64,000 bases of DNA from CAWFLT01 sp963816795 (GCA_963816795.1 CAWFLT010000005.1:32043-96042), one strand, 5' to 3'; shown: positions 30,679-40,356, counted from the stretch's first letter. Notes: generated by a model not told the origin, from the sequence alone. Numbers and translations: made by a program.

Positions 30679-31325
30679 GTGACGTTGAGGACCGCGTGCA
30701 CTCTGATCGGCGATCGCGATGCTCAGTCTTCCGGGCGCCGCTCCACACCAGAACTCAGACCCGCTCGACGATCTGTTCGCTCGTGGACGAGCGGCGCAGG
30801 CGGCCACCACGACGATCAGCGCGTCGTTCACCGAGACCAGCGTGTCGAGCTTGCTTCGCGATCCCCTGGTCGCGACCGGCACGCTCGTGGCCACCCTGCC
30901 GATCCGCGTCGTCATGAGCTACACGTCGCCGACGGTGAAGACCGTCGCGCTCGACGACACGCGTCTCGTCGTCGCCCGGGCATCGGGTCAGGCGCGCGAA
31001 GAGATCAACATCGCGGACACGCAGCGTCGAGTGCAGAAATACTTCAGCGACGCCTCGCCGAAGCAGCTGCGCGAGCTGTTCACGATCACGCTTGTCGTCC
31101 GATCCCAAGGCCGATGCGCACCGGCTCGAGATGGTGCCGCGCCGCAGGCAGATCGCCGAGGGACTCGATCGCCTGCGGATCTGGATCGATCGCACCAGGC
31201 TCGTGATGATCAAGATGATGTTGGACTATCCCGGCGGCGACAGCAAGACGCTCGAGCTTCACGACATCCGGACGAACGTCGCGATCGATGAGAGCGCCTT
31301 CGCGATCCTCGCGCGCCAACGGTGA
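30679..31325 (+). CDS. LolA-like outer-membrane lipoprotein carrier protein, frameshifted
   Basis: About 215 residues. GTG at 30679 followed by a one-base slip near 30710 gives a signal peptide (VTLRTACTLI then AIAMLSLPGAAP). The mature part reads like LolA: TISASFTETSVSSLLRDPLV, GTLVATLPIRVVMSYTSP, DDTRLVVARASG, and after a slip near 31095 RLEMVPRRRQIAEGLDRLRI and MLDYPGGDSKTLELHDI. LolA-type proteins carry lipids through the periplasm, and a LolA-like gene is a regular member of aryl-polyene clusters. It is divergent from the chain-length-factor-like gene and converges on the radical SAM gene, whose stop is about 12 bases away. Confidence 0.78.
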
Positions 31326-31336
31326 TCGCTCACCGG

Positions 31337-32793
31337 TCAACGGCGCGCCGGAGCTCGCTGCGCTGCCGCGTTCCAGGCGGTCGGGCAGGAGCGCGTGATC
31401 GCGAACGTAGTGCGACGGCTGCATCATCTGCTGCGTCCGGCGCAGCACCTGCAACAGGTGCACCCAGTGGCGCGGCTTCGCGTGCGCCAGCCAGTGCCAG
31501 AGCTTCTTCTCGCCCTTGAGGTTCAGCACCGACCGCCGCCAGGTCTCGCAGTACAGCTCGAAGAAGCGCTGCACGCCCAGGCGCGGCTCCCAGAGCAGAT
31601 GGTGCATGTCGAACTGCGACCACCGCACCGCGCGAATCCGCTCGCGCGACGCTTCGTAATACGCGGTGCCCGGCAGCGGCGTCAGAATCGTGAAGCCGGC
31701 GCGCGACAAGCTGATGGCGTCTCGACGAACGCCCAGAGTCGCTCGAAGTCCGCCTCTGTCCAGTCCGGATCGATCACGAAGTTGCCGGTGACGCCGTAGC
31801 CGAACTCGCGCGCGATCTCGAGCGCCTCCGCGGTGCGGTCGACCGTGGTGTCCTTGCGTGAGGTTCGCCAGGCCGGTGTCGGTCGCGGCCTCGAGCCCGA
31901 AGAAGATGTCGAACTCTCTGGCGATCGGCCGCCAGGCTTCGAGCAGTTCGGGGTGCCGGGCGACGACATCGACGCGCGTCTGCACGAGCATCCAGTCCTT
32001 TCGCAGGCGCTTCCCGGCCGAGCGCGTCGGCCAGCGCGCGGCTGCGCGACGGGTGATGCCAGAAGAGATCGTCGGCGACGAAGATCTGATCGCCGGTCGT
32101 CGCGAAGTCCTCGACAGACGCTGTCGATCGATCGCTCGCGGACCGACCGGTCGAACAGCTGCCAGACCGAGCAGAACGAGCAGCGGAACGGACAGCCGCG
32201 CGCCGTTTCGATCAGATACGCGGGCCGGTGATGAAGGCAGGCGTACCGGTGCCGCCAGCCCGACACGAGATGCCGCGCCGGCAGCGGCACGTCGTCGAGC
32301 TCGAACGTCGCTGTCGGGATCGGGCGTCCGCTGCCAGGTCGAGCCGCGCCTGCAGCAGCCAGCCGGGCACCTCGTCGAGCGGCCGGCCAGCCGCGAGCGC
32401 ATCGACGAGCGCCGGCACGGCGCGCTCGCCGTCGTCGAGACAGATGGCGTCGACGCCGTCCTCGAAGAACGGCGCAGGATAGGCGGCGGCCGAGTGGCCG
32501 CCGACCACGATCAGCGCGTCAGGCGCCACCGTCCGGACGCGCGCGACGACGTCGCGCACGTCGTCGATCTCGAGCGCGTGCATGCACGCGATCGCCGACG
32601 ACGTCGGGTCGAAGCGTCGGTCAGGATGACGCGCAACGGCGGCGAGAATCTGCAGATCGCGGAGCGTGACGTGGTGACCACGCGCCTCGAGCGCCGCGGC
32701 GACGTACTCCATGCCCAGCGGTTCGATTCGGAAGAATGGACCGAGACCGAATCGTTCGTTGCCGGGAGCGGGGCGGAGCAGGAGAATGTTCAT
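31337..32793 (-). CDS. B12-binding-domain radical SAM protein, frameshifted
   Basis: About 480 residues. It starts at ATG 32793 (MNILLLRPAPGNERFG). The N-terminal cobalamin-binding-like Rossmann domain includes PLGMEYVAAALEARGH and DALIVVGGHSAAAYP. The radical SAM cluster motif is ETARGCPFRCSFCSVW (CxxxCxxC). Later segments are QTRVDVVARHPELLEAWRP, FDIFFGLEAATDTGL and GFTILTPLPGTAYYE. The C-terminus (LWHWLAHAKPRHWVHL) is helical. Slips lie near 32290, 32110, 31850 and 31710, and the final frame is uncertain. Class B enzymes of this kind methylate unactivated carbons or rearrange rings, and hopanoid-associated members exist. The substrate here is unknown; location suggests lipid or pigment tailoring. 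Confidence 0.78.
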
Positions 32794-32811
32794 GACGTCG
32801 ACGCGGCCGAG

Positions 32812-32819
32812 ATTATACT
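32812..32819. promoter_or_regulatory. Candidate divergent promoter -10 region
   Basis: The octamer TTATACTT region gives TATACT on the plus strand (32814-32819) and TATAAT on the minus strand (32817-32812). It sits between the divergent radical SAM gene (start 32793) and the GT2 gene (start 32864). No good -35 box is visible on either strand, so this is a candidate only. Confidence 0.4.
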
Positions 32820-32863
32820 TCCCGCACCCAAAGCCGGACTCCCGTCAGGCGTCCCTGTCATCC

Positions 32864-33547
32864 ATGACGACTTGCGCCCTGATCGCCGCCTACGACGAAG
32901 CTCCCCGCATCGCCGACGGTCGTCAGTGGAATCCGGCCTCACGTCGGATCACGTCCTCGTCGTCGACGACGGGTCGATCGACGGCACGGCGGCAGTGGCG
33001 CAAGCGGCGGGCGCGGAAGTCGTGCGGCATGCGTCGAACCGCGGGAAGGGAGCGGCGATCCGCACCGGCTTGTCCTTGCTCGCGACGCGACCCTTCAGTC
33101 ACGTCCTGCTGCTCGACGGCGACATGCAGCACGCGCCGGACGATGCGCCGCGGCTGATCGAGGCGGCGCGGCGCGGCCACGGCGACTTCATCCTCGGCGA
33201 GCGGCCCTTCGATCGCCGAGACGACGCCCCGGTCCCGCTATTACACGAACACGATCAGCAGCTGGGTCATCTCGACCTGCTTCATCGGTCAGCGGGTCGC
33301 CGACGCGCAGTCGGGCTTTCGGCTGATCGACACCAACCTGCTGCGGCGCGTACGCCTGTCCGGTCGAGGGTACGAGATCGAGACCGAGATGCTGATCAAG
33401 CTGGCCCGACGAGGCGCGCGTATCGCCCGCGTGCCGATCGGTCTCCACTACCACGACTCGTCGAGCAAGCTGCGGCCGCTCCGCGACACGACCAGGACCT
33501 GCTTTCTGGCGGTGCGCTACCGCTTCTTCCCTGAGCGGTTTCAGTGA
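32864..33547 (+). CDS. Family 2 glycosyltransferase, frameshifted
   Basis: About 227 residues. It starts at ATG 32864 (MTTCALIAAYDEAPRIADV). It has the GT2 nucleotide-sugar motif DHVLVVDDGSIDGTAAVA, then ASNRGKGAAIRTGL and the DxD motif VLLLDGDMQHAPDD. The acceptor-side segment QRVADAQSGFRLIDTNLL and ETEMLIKLARRGARIARVPI follow. Slips occur near 32915 and 33225. It resembles dolichol-phosphate-mannose-synthase-type GT2 proteins without extra membrane helices. Its stop overlaps the GTG of the acyltransferase (GTGA), and the pair would fit glycosylation and acylation of the polyene head group. The sugar donor is unknown. Confidence 0.82.
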
Positions 33548-34462
33548 CGGGCACGCCGAGCTCACCGCAGTGGCATGCCACCGGCTTGAACAACGGCCCG
33601 ATCGTGGGCGCTACCTACTACGGCGTGTCTCACCTGCCGGCCTGGCTGACCTACCGGATCGGTCACGTCGGCACGTGGATCGCGTATCACTTGATGCGGC
33701 AGGGGACGAACGCGGTCCTCGAGAACCTCGCCGTGATGTTTCCCGAGCTGACTCGGCGGGAGCGCGAGACCCTGGCGCTCCGGACGTATCGCAGCTATGC
33801 CCGCGACGTGATCGACTTCATCCGCAGTCTGCGGATGACGCCTGAAGCGACGCGACGATTGGTCAGTCGTCTGGAGACATCCGCCCTCGAACAGGCCATG
33901 GCCGAAGGGCGGGGCGCCATTCTGCTCTCGGGGCACTTCGGCAACTGGGAGATCGGCGGCGTGCTGCTTCGACGTCTGACGCCGTATGCGCTGTCGGTCG
34001 TCGCCCGCCCGGAGGCCAGTCCGGCCGTCGACCGGTTGCGCCATGAGATGCGGACGACACTTGGCGTCGAGACCATCGAGGTCCGGCAACACCTCGACAC
34101 CGCGTTACGAATCCGCGGCACGGCTGCAGAAGAACGAAGTGGTCGCGATGCTGCTCGATCGGCATTTCGGCAAAGACTACGTCGACGTCTCGTTCTTCGG
34201 CCGGCAGACGAGATTCCTGCGAACGCCGGCGCTGCTGGCGGCGCTCTCCGGCGCGCCGCTCGTGCCCTGCTTCGTCTACCGTGAAGGCGACGGGCTGGCG
34301 GTCGAGTGCGGTCCGTTGATTCGAGTTCGCCCGGACGGCGACCGCGACACGAATGTTCGCGAGGCGATTCAGGCCGTCGCGACCCTGATCGAGGCGCACG
34401 GGCGACGGCATCCCCAGTACTGGTACCAGTTCTATCCGGTCTGGCCGGCGCACGGCACGTAG
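33544..34462 (+). CDS. Lysophospholipid/lipid A-type acyltransferase (LPLAT, HtrB-like), one frameshift
   Basis: About 305 residues, starting at GTG 33544 within the GT2 stop. The family motif SGHFGNWEIGG gives the HX4E catalytic pair. Other matching segments are AYHLMRQGTNAVLENLAVMF, LALRTYRSYARDVIDFI, and after a slip near 34120 LQKNEVVAMLLDRHFGKDY, APLVPCFVYREGDG and RRHPQYWYQFYPVW. HtrB/LpxL enzymes add acyl chains to lipid A. In aryl-polyene clusters acyltransferases of this fold are thought to join the pigment to a lipid anchor. It lies between the GT2 gene and a convergent methyltransferase. Confidence 0.82.
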
Positions 34463-34479
34463 GGCGACACCCGGTCGTG

Positions 34480-35639
34480 CTACTTGCCGACTCCGGGGCG
34501 CGGCTCCGCCGCAATTGCAAAAGGACATTTCCAAACGGCCCGGAATCGTGACGGGTCATGGACTCGACGTCGAATCCCAGGCGTGTCAGGCGGCTCGTCC
34601 ATCCGGCAACGCTGTCGAAACAGAAGCGTCGCAGGCCGCGCCCCTGCCACAACGCGTTGAAGCGGTTGCCAGCGCGAACCATCTGAAACCGCCAACCGGC
34701 GTCGGCGTCAGCCTCGCGAATGACCAGCACGCCACCGTGGGGCAGCACGCGCGCCGCATCCTCTATCAGTCGATCCTGCGTGTCGCGCGAGAGCAGATGC
34801 AGGACGTCGAACAACAGGATCGCCTCGCAAGAAGGCAGTGCCCAGCTGGACACGTCGACCTCTTCGATGGTCGCGGCGCCCTCGAGCGCCTGACGGGCGC
34901 GCCGGGCCACACGGGGCCGCGTCTCGATACCAAGCAGCCGGAGGTCAAGCGGCGGCGGCGGCCAGGAGCTCGGCCAGCGGCCCTGTCGCCATTCGTCCGC
35001 GGCCGATGCGATCAACGCGAGCATCAGACCTTGTCCGCATCCCACGTCGATCAGCATGCCGTGCGGCGGCAGCCGCCCGTCTCGCAGGACCTGTAGGTAC
35101 ACGGGATCCCCACGGAGCTTTCCCCGTGCGAACTCCCACGCCGTGATGCCGGCCGCAAGATAGCGCTCGGCGGCGGCAGCGACCAGCGCGGTTTCTTGCG
35201 GCTGGTCGCGGCGTGCACCGGAGCCCCAGTACGTGAGCAGCGTTCCGGCCACGGCGAGGACCGACCCCACGACCGCGCTGCCCAGGAGGATATCGATGGC
35301 GAGGCCCTGCAGACGGACCTCGTCGAGCCGGGCGGGAGACAGAAACTGGCCCGACCGCAGCCAGGTGCCGACCTGAATCTCGAGCGCGAACAAGAACGGC
35401 GCGACGATCGGATTGGAGATGTTGGCCGCGATGTACACCTTGAGGCGATTCAGCCCGAACAGCCAGCCGAGGCCGAGCGAGAGCGCCAGATGAAACCCGA
35501 TAAAGGGCGTCGCCCCGATGAAGAGTCCAAGTCCGATCGCCAGGGCCTGGCGGATCGGGGTGTTGTGCTCGGTGCGATATCGATAGAGGGCCCCCGTCAG
35601 GCGGTTTGGAGGCTTCGAGGTTCCGGCGCGCGAGGCCAA
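34480..35639 (-). CDS. DUF2062 domain fused to class I SAM methyltransferase
   Basis: About 385 residues. TTG at 35639 lies just after the dehydratase stop and is the only reasonable start for the open frame. Residues about 20-150 match DUF2062: TPIRQALAIGLGLFIGATPF, HLALSLGLGWLFGLNRLK and IAANISNPIVAPFLF. Residues about 165-380 are a methyltransferase with MLIDVGCGQGLMLALIAS, ILLFDVLHLLSRDTQDRLI and GGVLVIREADADAGWRF. The frame then runs on into the opposite gene; a slip near 34530 would end it at TAG 34480. Methyltransferases of this type occur in aryl-polyene clusters (ApeB-like) and may O-methylate the ring. The DUF2062 part suggests membrane attachment. Confidence 0.78.
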
Positions 35640-35643
35640 CGGT

Positions 35644-36102
35644 TCAGGCGCGGTCCCGGCCAGCGCGCTCCGGCCCAGTGACCTCAGCGAGCATGAGAGT
35701 GCCCGTCGCGACCAGCCTTCCGTCTGCGGTGACGCTGCCGGAAATCTTGACCAGCCCGCCCAGACGGCCGACGACCTGGGCCGTCGCCTGAAGCAGGACG
35801 CCCGGCCCCGCGGCGGAAGGGAACTTGAAGTCGTTCAAGGACGCCAGTCGGAGCGTCTTCGTCACGGAGTTCGGAGGCAGTTCGATCGCGAGTCCGCCGG
35901 TCTGTGCGAGCAGTTCGACCAGCGCAATCGCCGGAACGACGGGGTCCTCGGGAAAGTGCCCGTCGAAGTACCAGTCATCGGGATGGGCGACGCGTGTGGC
36001 GCACGCTCGGTGCCCGGGAACGATCTCGACAATCTGCTCGACGAGTCGCATCGGTGGCCGATGCGGCAACTGCGCAAGAAGGTCGCCACGATCGGCAGAC
36101 AT
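35644..36102 (-). CDS. FabZ-like 3-hydroxyacyl-ACP dehydratase (hot-dog fold)
   Basis: 152 residues in an intact frame. ATG at 36102 (MSADRGDLLAQLPHRPPMRL) is preferred over a TTG 30 bases upstream. The hot-dog signature HPDDWYFDGHFPEDPVVPA includes the catalytic His of the GHFP motif. The partner acid is in ALVELLAQTGG, where FabZ normally has a Glu on the central helix. In the polyene pathway this enzyme removes water after ketoreduction to make each conjugated double bond, as ApeI and ApeP do. It is divergent from the AMP-dependent ligase with a gap of about 77 bases, and is followed immediately by the methyltransferase. Confidence 0.85.
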   Translation of the reverse strand: MSADRGDLLAQLPHRPPMRLVEQIVEIVPGHRACATRVAHPDDWYFDGHFPEDPVVPAIALVELLAQTGGLAIELPPNSVTKTLRLASLNDFKFPSAAGPGVLLQATAQVVGRLGGLVKISGSVTADGRLVATGTLMLAEVTGPERAGRDRA

Positions 36103-36179
36103 CGGCGCGATTATAAGTCCAGCGACTCGCAAGAACCGGCGGCCGGTCAGGGCGCGCTGGGCTATTCTTGACCTGGTTC

Positions 36180-37668
36180 ATGACCGGGCCGATTGCCGAA
36201 ACGTTCGACAGGATTTCGTCGCAGCACCGGAATCGGATCGCCGTCTACGGGCTGTCAGAGGAAGTCACGCGGACGTTTGCGGAGCTGCGCGACGACGTCT
36301 CCTCGCTGCAAGGCGCCCTCTCTGCGCTTCACCTCCCATCGCCCCCCACGATCGTCTCGAATGTCGGCAACCGGACGGGATTCATTCCGCTGTTCCTGGC
36401 CAGCGCCGGTCTGGGCAGCAGCTTTCTGCCGCTGGATGGCGGCGCCTCTGCCCGGGAGGTGCTCGATCTGGCCGACGTGTCGGGCGCCGATCTCGTCGTG
36501 GTCCCCGCGGAGGCCGCGCCGTTCCGGCACATGGCGCCGGCGCCGTTGCCCGTGCGGCCTCTGGGCGATCGTCCGGCGTCGGACCCGCGATCCCGCCTGG
36601 CGAGCGCCTCGCGAAACCGACGCGCTCATTCTGAAAGTCACGTCAGGCTCCACCGGCCCGCCGAGGCTGGCCGTGACCCCCGAGGAAAGCGTCCTCGCCG
36701 ACGGTCGGCACGTCATCGACGCGATGGCGATCGAGGCCAACGACGTGAGCGTCGCCACCGTCCCGATGGCTCATTCCTACGGCATGGGTAATCTGCTGCT
36801 GCCGCTGCTGTTGAAGGGATCGCCTGTCGTCCTGCGCGATCGCTTCATCCACGGCCAGTGGGCCAGCGACGTCAAGCAGTACGGCGTCACGATGTTCCCT
36901 GGCGTGCCGTTCATCTTCGACTATTTGCGCCGCGTCGGCGACGCCGCCTCGCCGCTCCGCGGCATCCGCCTGGTGGTGACGGCAGGTGCCCCGATCGATT
37001 TTCAGACAGTCGAGTACTTCAAAGACCATTTCAACGTGAAGATTCATTCGCTGTACGGCACGACCGAAACCGGCAGCATCACATACGACGCCTCTGATGG
37101 CGTATCCGACCGCGTGTCGGTGGGCTGGCCCATGCCGGAGACCACCGTGACCCTGACCCCGTCCTCCGACGTCGATCCAGGCGGGCGGATCCTCGTTCAG
37201 GGGTCGGCCGTGTCCCGCGGGTACACCGATGGCGAAGCCTTCGACGACTCGTCCCCGGCGTTTACGGCCGCCGGCTTCCTGACGGCGGACCTTGGAAGGT
37301 GGGCGGCTGATGGCCAACTGATCCTTCTTGGCCGGACCTCGAGATTTGTCAACGTCGCCGGGCGGAAGGTCAACCCAGGCGAGGTCGAGCGTGTGATCGC
37401 GGAGCTGCCCGATGTCGTCCAGGTCTGGGTGATGGGCGTCCCCAACGAGACGAGAGGTCAGGACCTCGTCGCCTTCGTGTCGCGCCGAAGTGCCGAGCTC
37501 TCTGCCGCTTCAATCCGCACGCACTGTGCGGTCACCTTGTCTCCTCACAAAGTGCCCAGGCGCATCGTCTTTGCTGATGCGGTGCCGCTGACCGAGCGTG
37601 GCAAGACGTCCCGTCAAACGCTGGAAGCCCTGCTAAACTCCTCGCCGGACCGGGAAGGCAGCTTATAA
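36180..37668 (+). CDS. AMP-dependent acyl-ACP/CoA ligase, one frameshift
   Basis: About 495 residues. The ATG at 36180 (MTGPIAETFDRIS) is preferred to a TTG at 36168. The adenylate-forming P-loop is LKVTSGSTGPPRLAVT. Other motifs are HSLYGTTETGSITYD, LGRWAADGQLILLGRTSRFV and the hinge/catalytic Lys region PLTERGKTSRQTLEALL. A slip near 36590 separates the N-terminal 135 residues from the rest. In xanthomonadin and aryl-polyene clusters a ligase of this family (XanA2, ApeH) loads the hydroxybenzoate starter onto an ACP, and the chorismatase in this cluster makes that role likely. The TAA stop lies within a TATAAT that may serve the next gene. Confidence 0.83.
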
Positions 37669-37669
37669 T
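37664..37669 (+). promoter_or_regulatory. Candidate -10 box upstream of the radical SAM gene
   Basis: A perfect TATAAT, overlapping the stop codon of the ligase and 55 bases upstream of the next ATG. No clear -35 box is seen at the right distance. AAGGAG lies upstream of the start at 37724 and serves as the ribosome binding site. Confidence 0.4.
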
Positions 37670-37723
37670 GCGCGCCGCTTTCAAGCCGGCCGCGAGGAGC
37701 TTCACCGCAAGGAGACGCCCGTC

Positions 37724-39677
37724 ATGATCTTGATCAGGGTTCTTGAGGCGGTGATCACTCAGGCCGCGAATCTCGCCTGGGGAGTCTGCACCGCCGCGGC
37801 CCGCTGGTCGCCGGCCGCGTCGTTCCAGCCCGCCTGGGCCCCGGCGCCGCTGCCGAAGAGCTGGGAAAAAAGCTCCCCGACGCTGGGTTGGCCGCGCACC
37901 ACAGACTCGCTCTGTCCCACGTGCGTGAAGGAGGCGCGAGCCCGCATTCTGTCCGGCGTCGACGACCTCGAGATTCTGCGGACGCAGTCAGGTCGGCGAA
38001 ATCAAGGCGTCGATTCTCGAGCGCGACGGGAAGATCCAGATCGAAAAAACCTGTCCCGACTCACGGCACGATTTACAGACACGCTGGCCATCGATCCCGC
38101 CTTTCAGGAGCGCATCGAGCGTCTGTTTCCCGGCCGCGATCTTCCGGCGGTGACTGACCACCTGCACGACCACGGCACGTCGTCCATCAAATGGGGCCGC
38201 GGATCCGTGCTCACGATCGACCTGACCAACCGCTGCAACATGATGTGCGACCCCTGCTTCATGGACGCCAACCAGGTCGGGTACGTCCATGAGCTCAGCC
38301 TGGACGAGGTCAAGCAGCTGCTCGACGATGCGATCACGATCAAACCGAAGCGGCAGATGAGCGTCCAGTTCTCCGGCGGCGAGCCGACGCTTTCGCCGAT
38401 CTTTCTGGAATCGGTGGCGTACGCGCGCCAGGTGGGCTATTACAGCGTGCAGGCCGCCACCAACGGGATCCGCTTCGCGCAGGACCCGGGCTTTGCGATC
38501 AAAGCGAAGGAGGCCGGCCTGCGGATCGCGTATCTGCAGTTCGACGGCATCGGCGAGGACGCGAACAGTCACCGGAAGGTCGGCAATCTGTTCGACGTCA
38601 AACTGCACGCCATCGAGAACCTCTCCCGTGCCGGCATCGACATCGCCCTCGTCGCGACGATCGTGAACACGATCAACAACGACCAGGTTGGACCGATCAT
38701 CAAGTTCGCCGTCGAGAACTCCGAGAAGATCAGCTTCGTCTCCTTCCAGCCCGTGTCGTTCACGGGTCGTGACGAGGAGATTGACGACGAGAGCCGGCTC
38801 CGACGGCGCTACACGTTGTCGCACCTGGCCCACGACGTGAAGGCCCAGACCGGTGCGTTCGAACCGCTGCGAGACTGGTTTCCGCTGTCGGCCGCCGGCG
38901 CGTTTGCGGACGTCACCGACGTCATTCAAGGACCCGCCGCCGAGTGGGGCACGATGAAGTGCGGCTGCCACCCCAACTGCGGCATTGGCGCGGCCTTGAT
39001 GGTCAGCAAGCGGACGAAGAAGTGGGCGCCCTTGACGAAGTTCCTCGCGGCCGACCGCTTGCTGCAGGACGCGAAGGCCATCGTCGATGCCGGCCGCGGT
39101 CCGGCGATGACCAAGGCGATGACCGCGCTGAGCCTGCTCCGCAACTACAAACCGTTTCAGGCGCCCAAGGGACTGACGCTGGCCGCTCTGATCAAGAAGT
39201 TCGACAAGCAGACCGGCGGCGCGCTCGGCGGCCAGGTCGGGACGCCGACCGGACGGCGACCGCAAGAGCGACGAGTGGCTGCTGATGTTCGTCGCCGGCA
39301 TGTGGTTCCAGGATCTCTGGACGTACGATTTCAGGCGCACCGAGATGTGCATCATTCCGTACGCCACCCAGATGGGGGAGATCTCATTCTGCGCGTACAA
39401 CACCGGCGTCGGCTGGCGCCAGATTGTCGAGAAGATGCACCAGAACGCGACGACGGCGGAGTGGTACAAGACGCACGGCAAACACGGGGTCTATGCCAAT
39501 CCGCGCAAGAACGTACCCTTGCCTCCGCAGACTTCCCCGAGCCTTCGGCTTCCCAGCGCGGGCGTCCTGATTCCGGTGGCGAGTCTCCGGCGCAGATCCA
39601 GTCCGACTCCGGCTCAGAACGTCTTACGGCCTCTCGAAATAACGATTCCTGGAGCAAACCTGAACGCGCCGGAGTGA
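37724..39677 (+). CDS. Radical SAM protein resembling the MJ0619/tetraether-synthase (Tes) family, frameshifted
   Basis: About 640 residues. The N-terminal metal-binding part has TDSLCPTCVKEA, and in a neighbouring frame EIKASILERDGKIQIEKTC followed by a HG pair, matching the CP.C ... CP.HG pattern of Tes-type proteins. The radical SAM core is TIDLTNRCNMMCDPCFMDAN (CxxxCxxC) with VQFSGGEPTLSPIF. An additional cysteine cluster is KCGCHPNCGIGAALM. The C-terminal segment MWFQDLWTYDFRRTEMCIIP and QMGEISFCAYNTG is reached by a slip near 39250. Slips near 37990 and 38060 affect the N-terminal region. Tes joins lipid tails to form membrane-spanning lipids in archaea, and bacterial relatives are candidates for diabolic-acid formation. 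A lipid role here is inference. Confidence 0.75.
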
Positions 39678-39719
39678 AAACCGCCGTGGAAAGACGTCCG
39701 GTAAAAGCGAGGAGGGATC

Positions 39720-40256
39720 ATGAAACCGTGGCGCACGTGCATCGTCGGCCTCGTCTGTTTCGTCCTCGGCGTGCTCGTCCAGTCCGGCCTCGCACAGGGC
39801 AAGAAGGCAACCTACAGCGCTGACATGTTCAAGGGAGAGCCGAAGGCGGTTGCGGCGGCGCTCCTCGATGGCGCGCTCCAGTTGGCCGAGCAGGGAAGCT
39901 GGGAGCGGATTGCCGTCGGCCGCGCGTGGTATCTCGGCGGCGACAAGGCGAGAGGTCAGAAAATCCTCGACGAGGTCACCGGCAGCAAGAACGTCGAAGG
40001 CAGCGACTGGTTCAGGGTCGCGCGCTTGTATGCCGAGGGCGGTGAATGGGACAAGGCCCAGACGGCGTTCGACAAGGCGCTGGCGATCGACAAGAACGAC
40101 GACACCGGGATGGTCGAGTACGGTGCGCTCGCCAACAGCAACAAGGATCGCGCGAAGGCCGAGATGCTGTTCGAGCAGGCGTTCAAGAAGAAGCCGCGCG
40201 AGTTCTGGCACTGGGTCAACGCGGGCGGGTCGTATCTGGGTGTGAAGCCGCAGTAG
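39720..40256 (+). CDS. Small secreted TPR-like protein
   Basis: 178 residues in one frame. The start is ATG at 39720 with a strong GAGGAGGG ribosome binding site. A signal peptide (CIVGLVCFVLGVLVQSGLAQ) precedes a helical domain with two TPR-like units, WFRVARLYAEGGEWDKAQTA and ALANSNKDRAKAEMLFEQAF. No lipobox is present. It follows the Tes-like radical SAM gene by about 40 bases and is probably in its operon. Function unknown; TPR proteins usually mediate protein contacts. Confidence 0.78.
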   Translation: MKPWRTCIVGLVCFVLGVLVQSGLAQGKKATYSADMFKGEPKAVAAALLDGALQLAEQGSWERIAVGRAWYLGGDKARGQKILDEVTGSKNVEGSDWFRVARLYAEGGEWDKAQTAFDKALAIDKNDDTGMVEYGALANSNKDRAKAEMLFEQAFKKKPREFWHWVNAGGSYLGVKPQ

Positions 40257-40271
40257 GGCCCGCAGCCGCCT

Positions 40272-40329
40272 GAAGTCAGAAGTGGGAAGCCAAAAGTTAG
40301 AAGACTTCTGGCTTCTCCCTTCGAACTTC
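40272..40329. repeat. Palindrome built from GAAGT/AGAAG words between convergent genes
   Basis: The left arm reiterates GAAGT-type words (GAAGTCAGAAGTGGGAAGC) and the right arm is the complement (ACTTCTGGCTTCTCC). It lies between two convergent genes and could act as a bidirectional terminator. The 17-base string GAAGCCAAAAGTTAGAA inside it also occurs at 16722-16738, at the end of the MscS gene. Confidence 0.7.
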
Positions 40330-40356
40330 AGGTTGCTGCCTTTTCCAGCAACTTGA

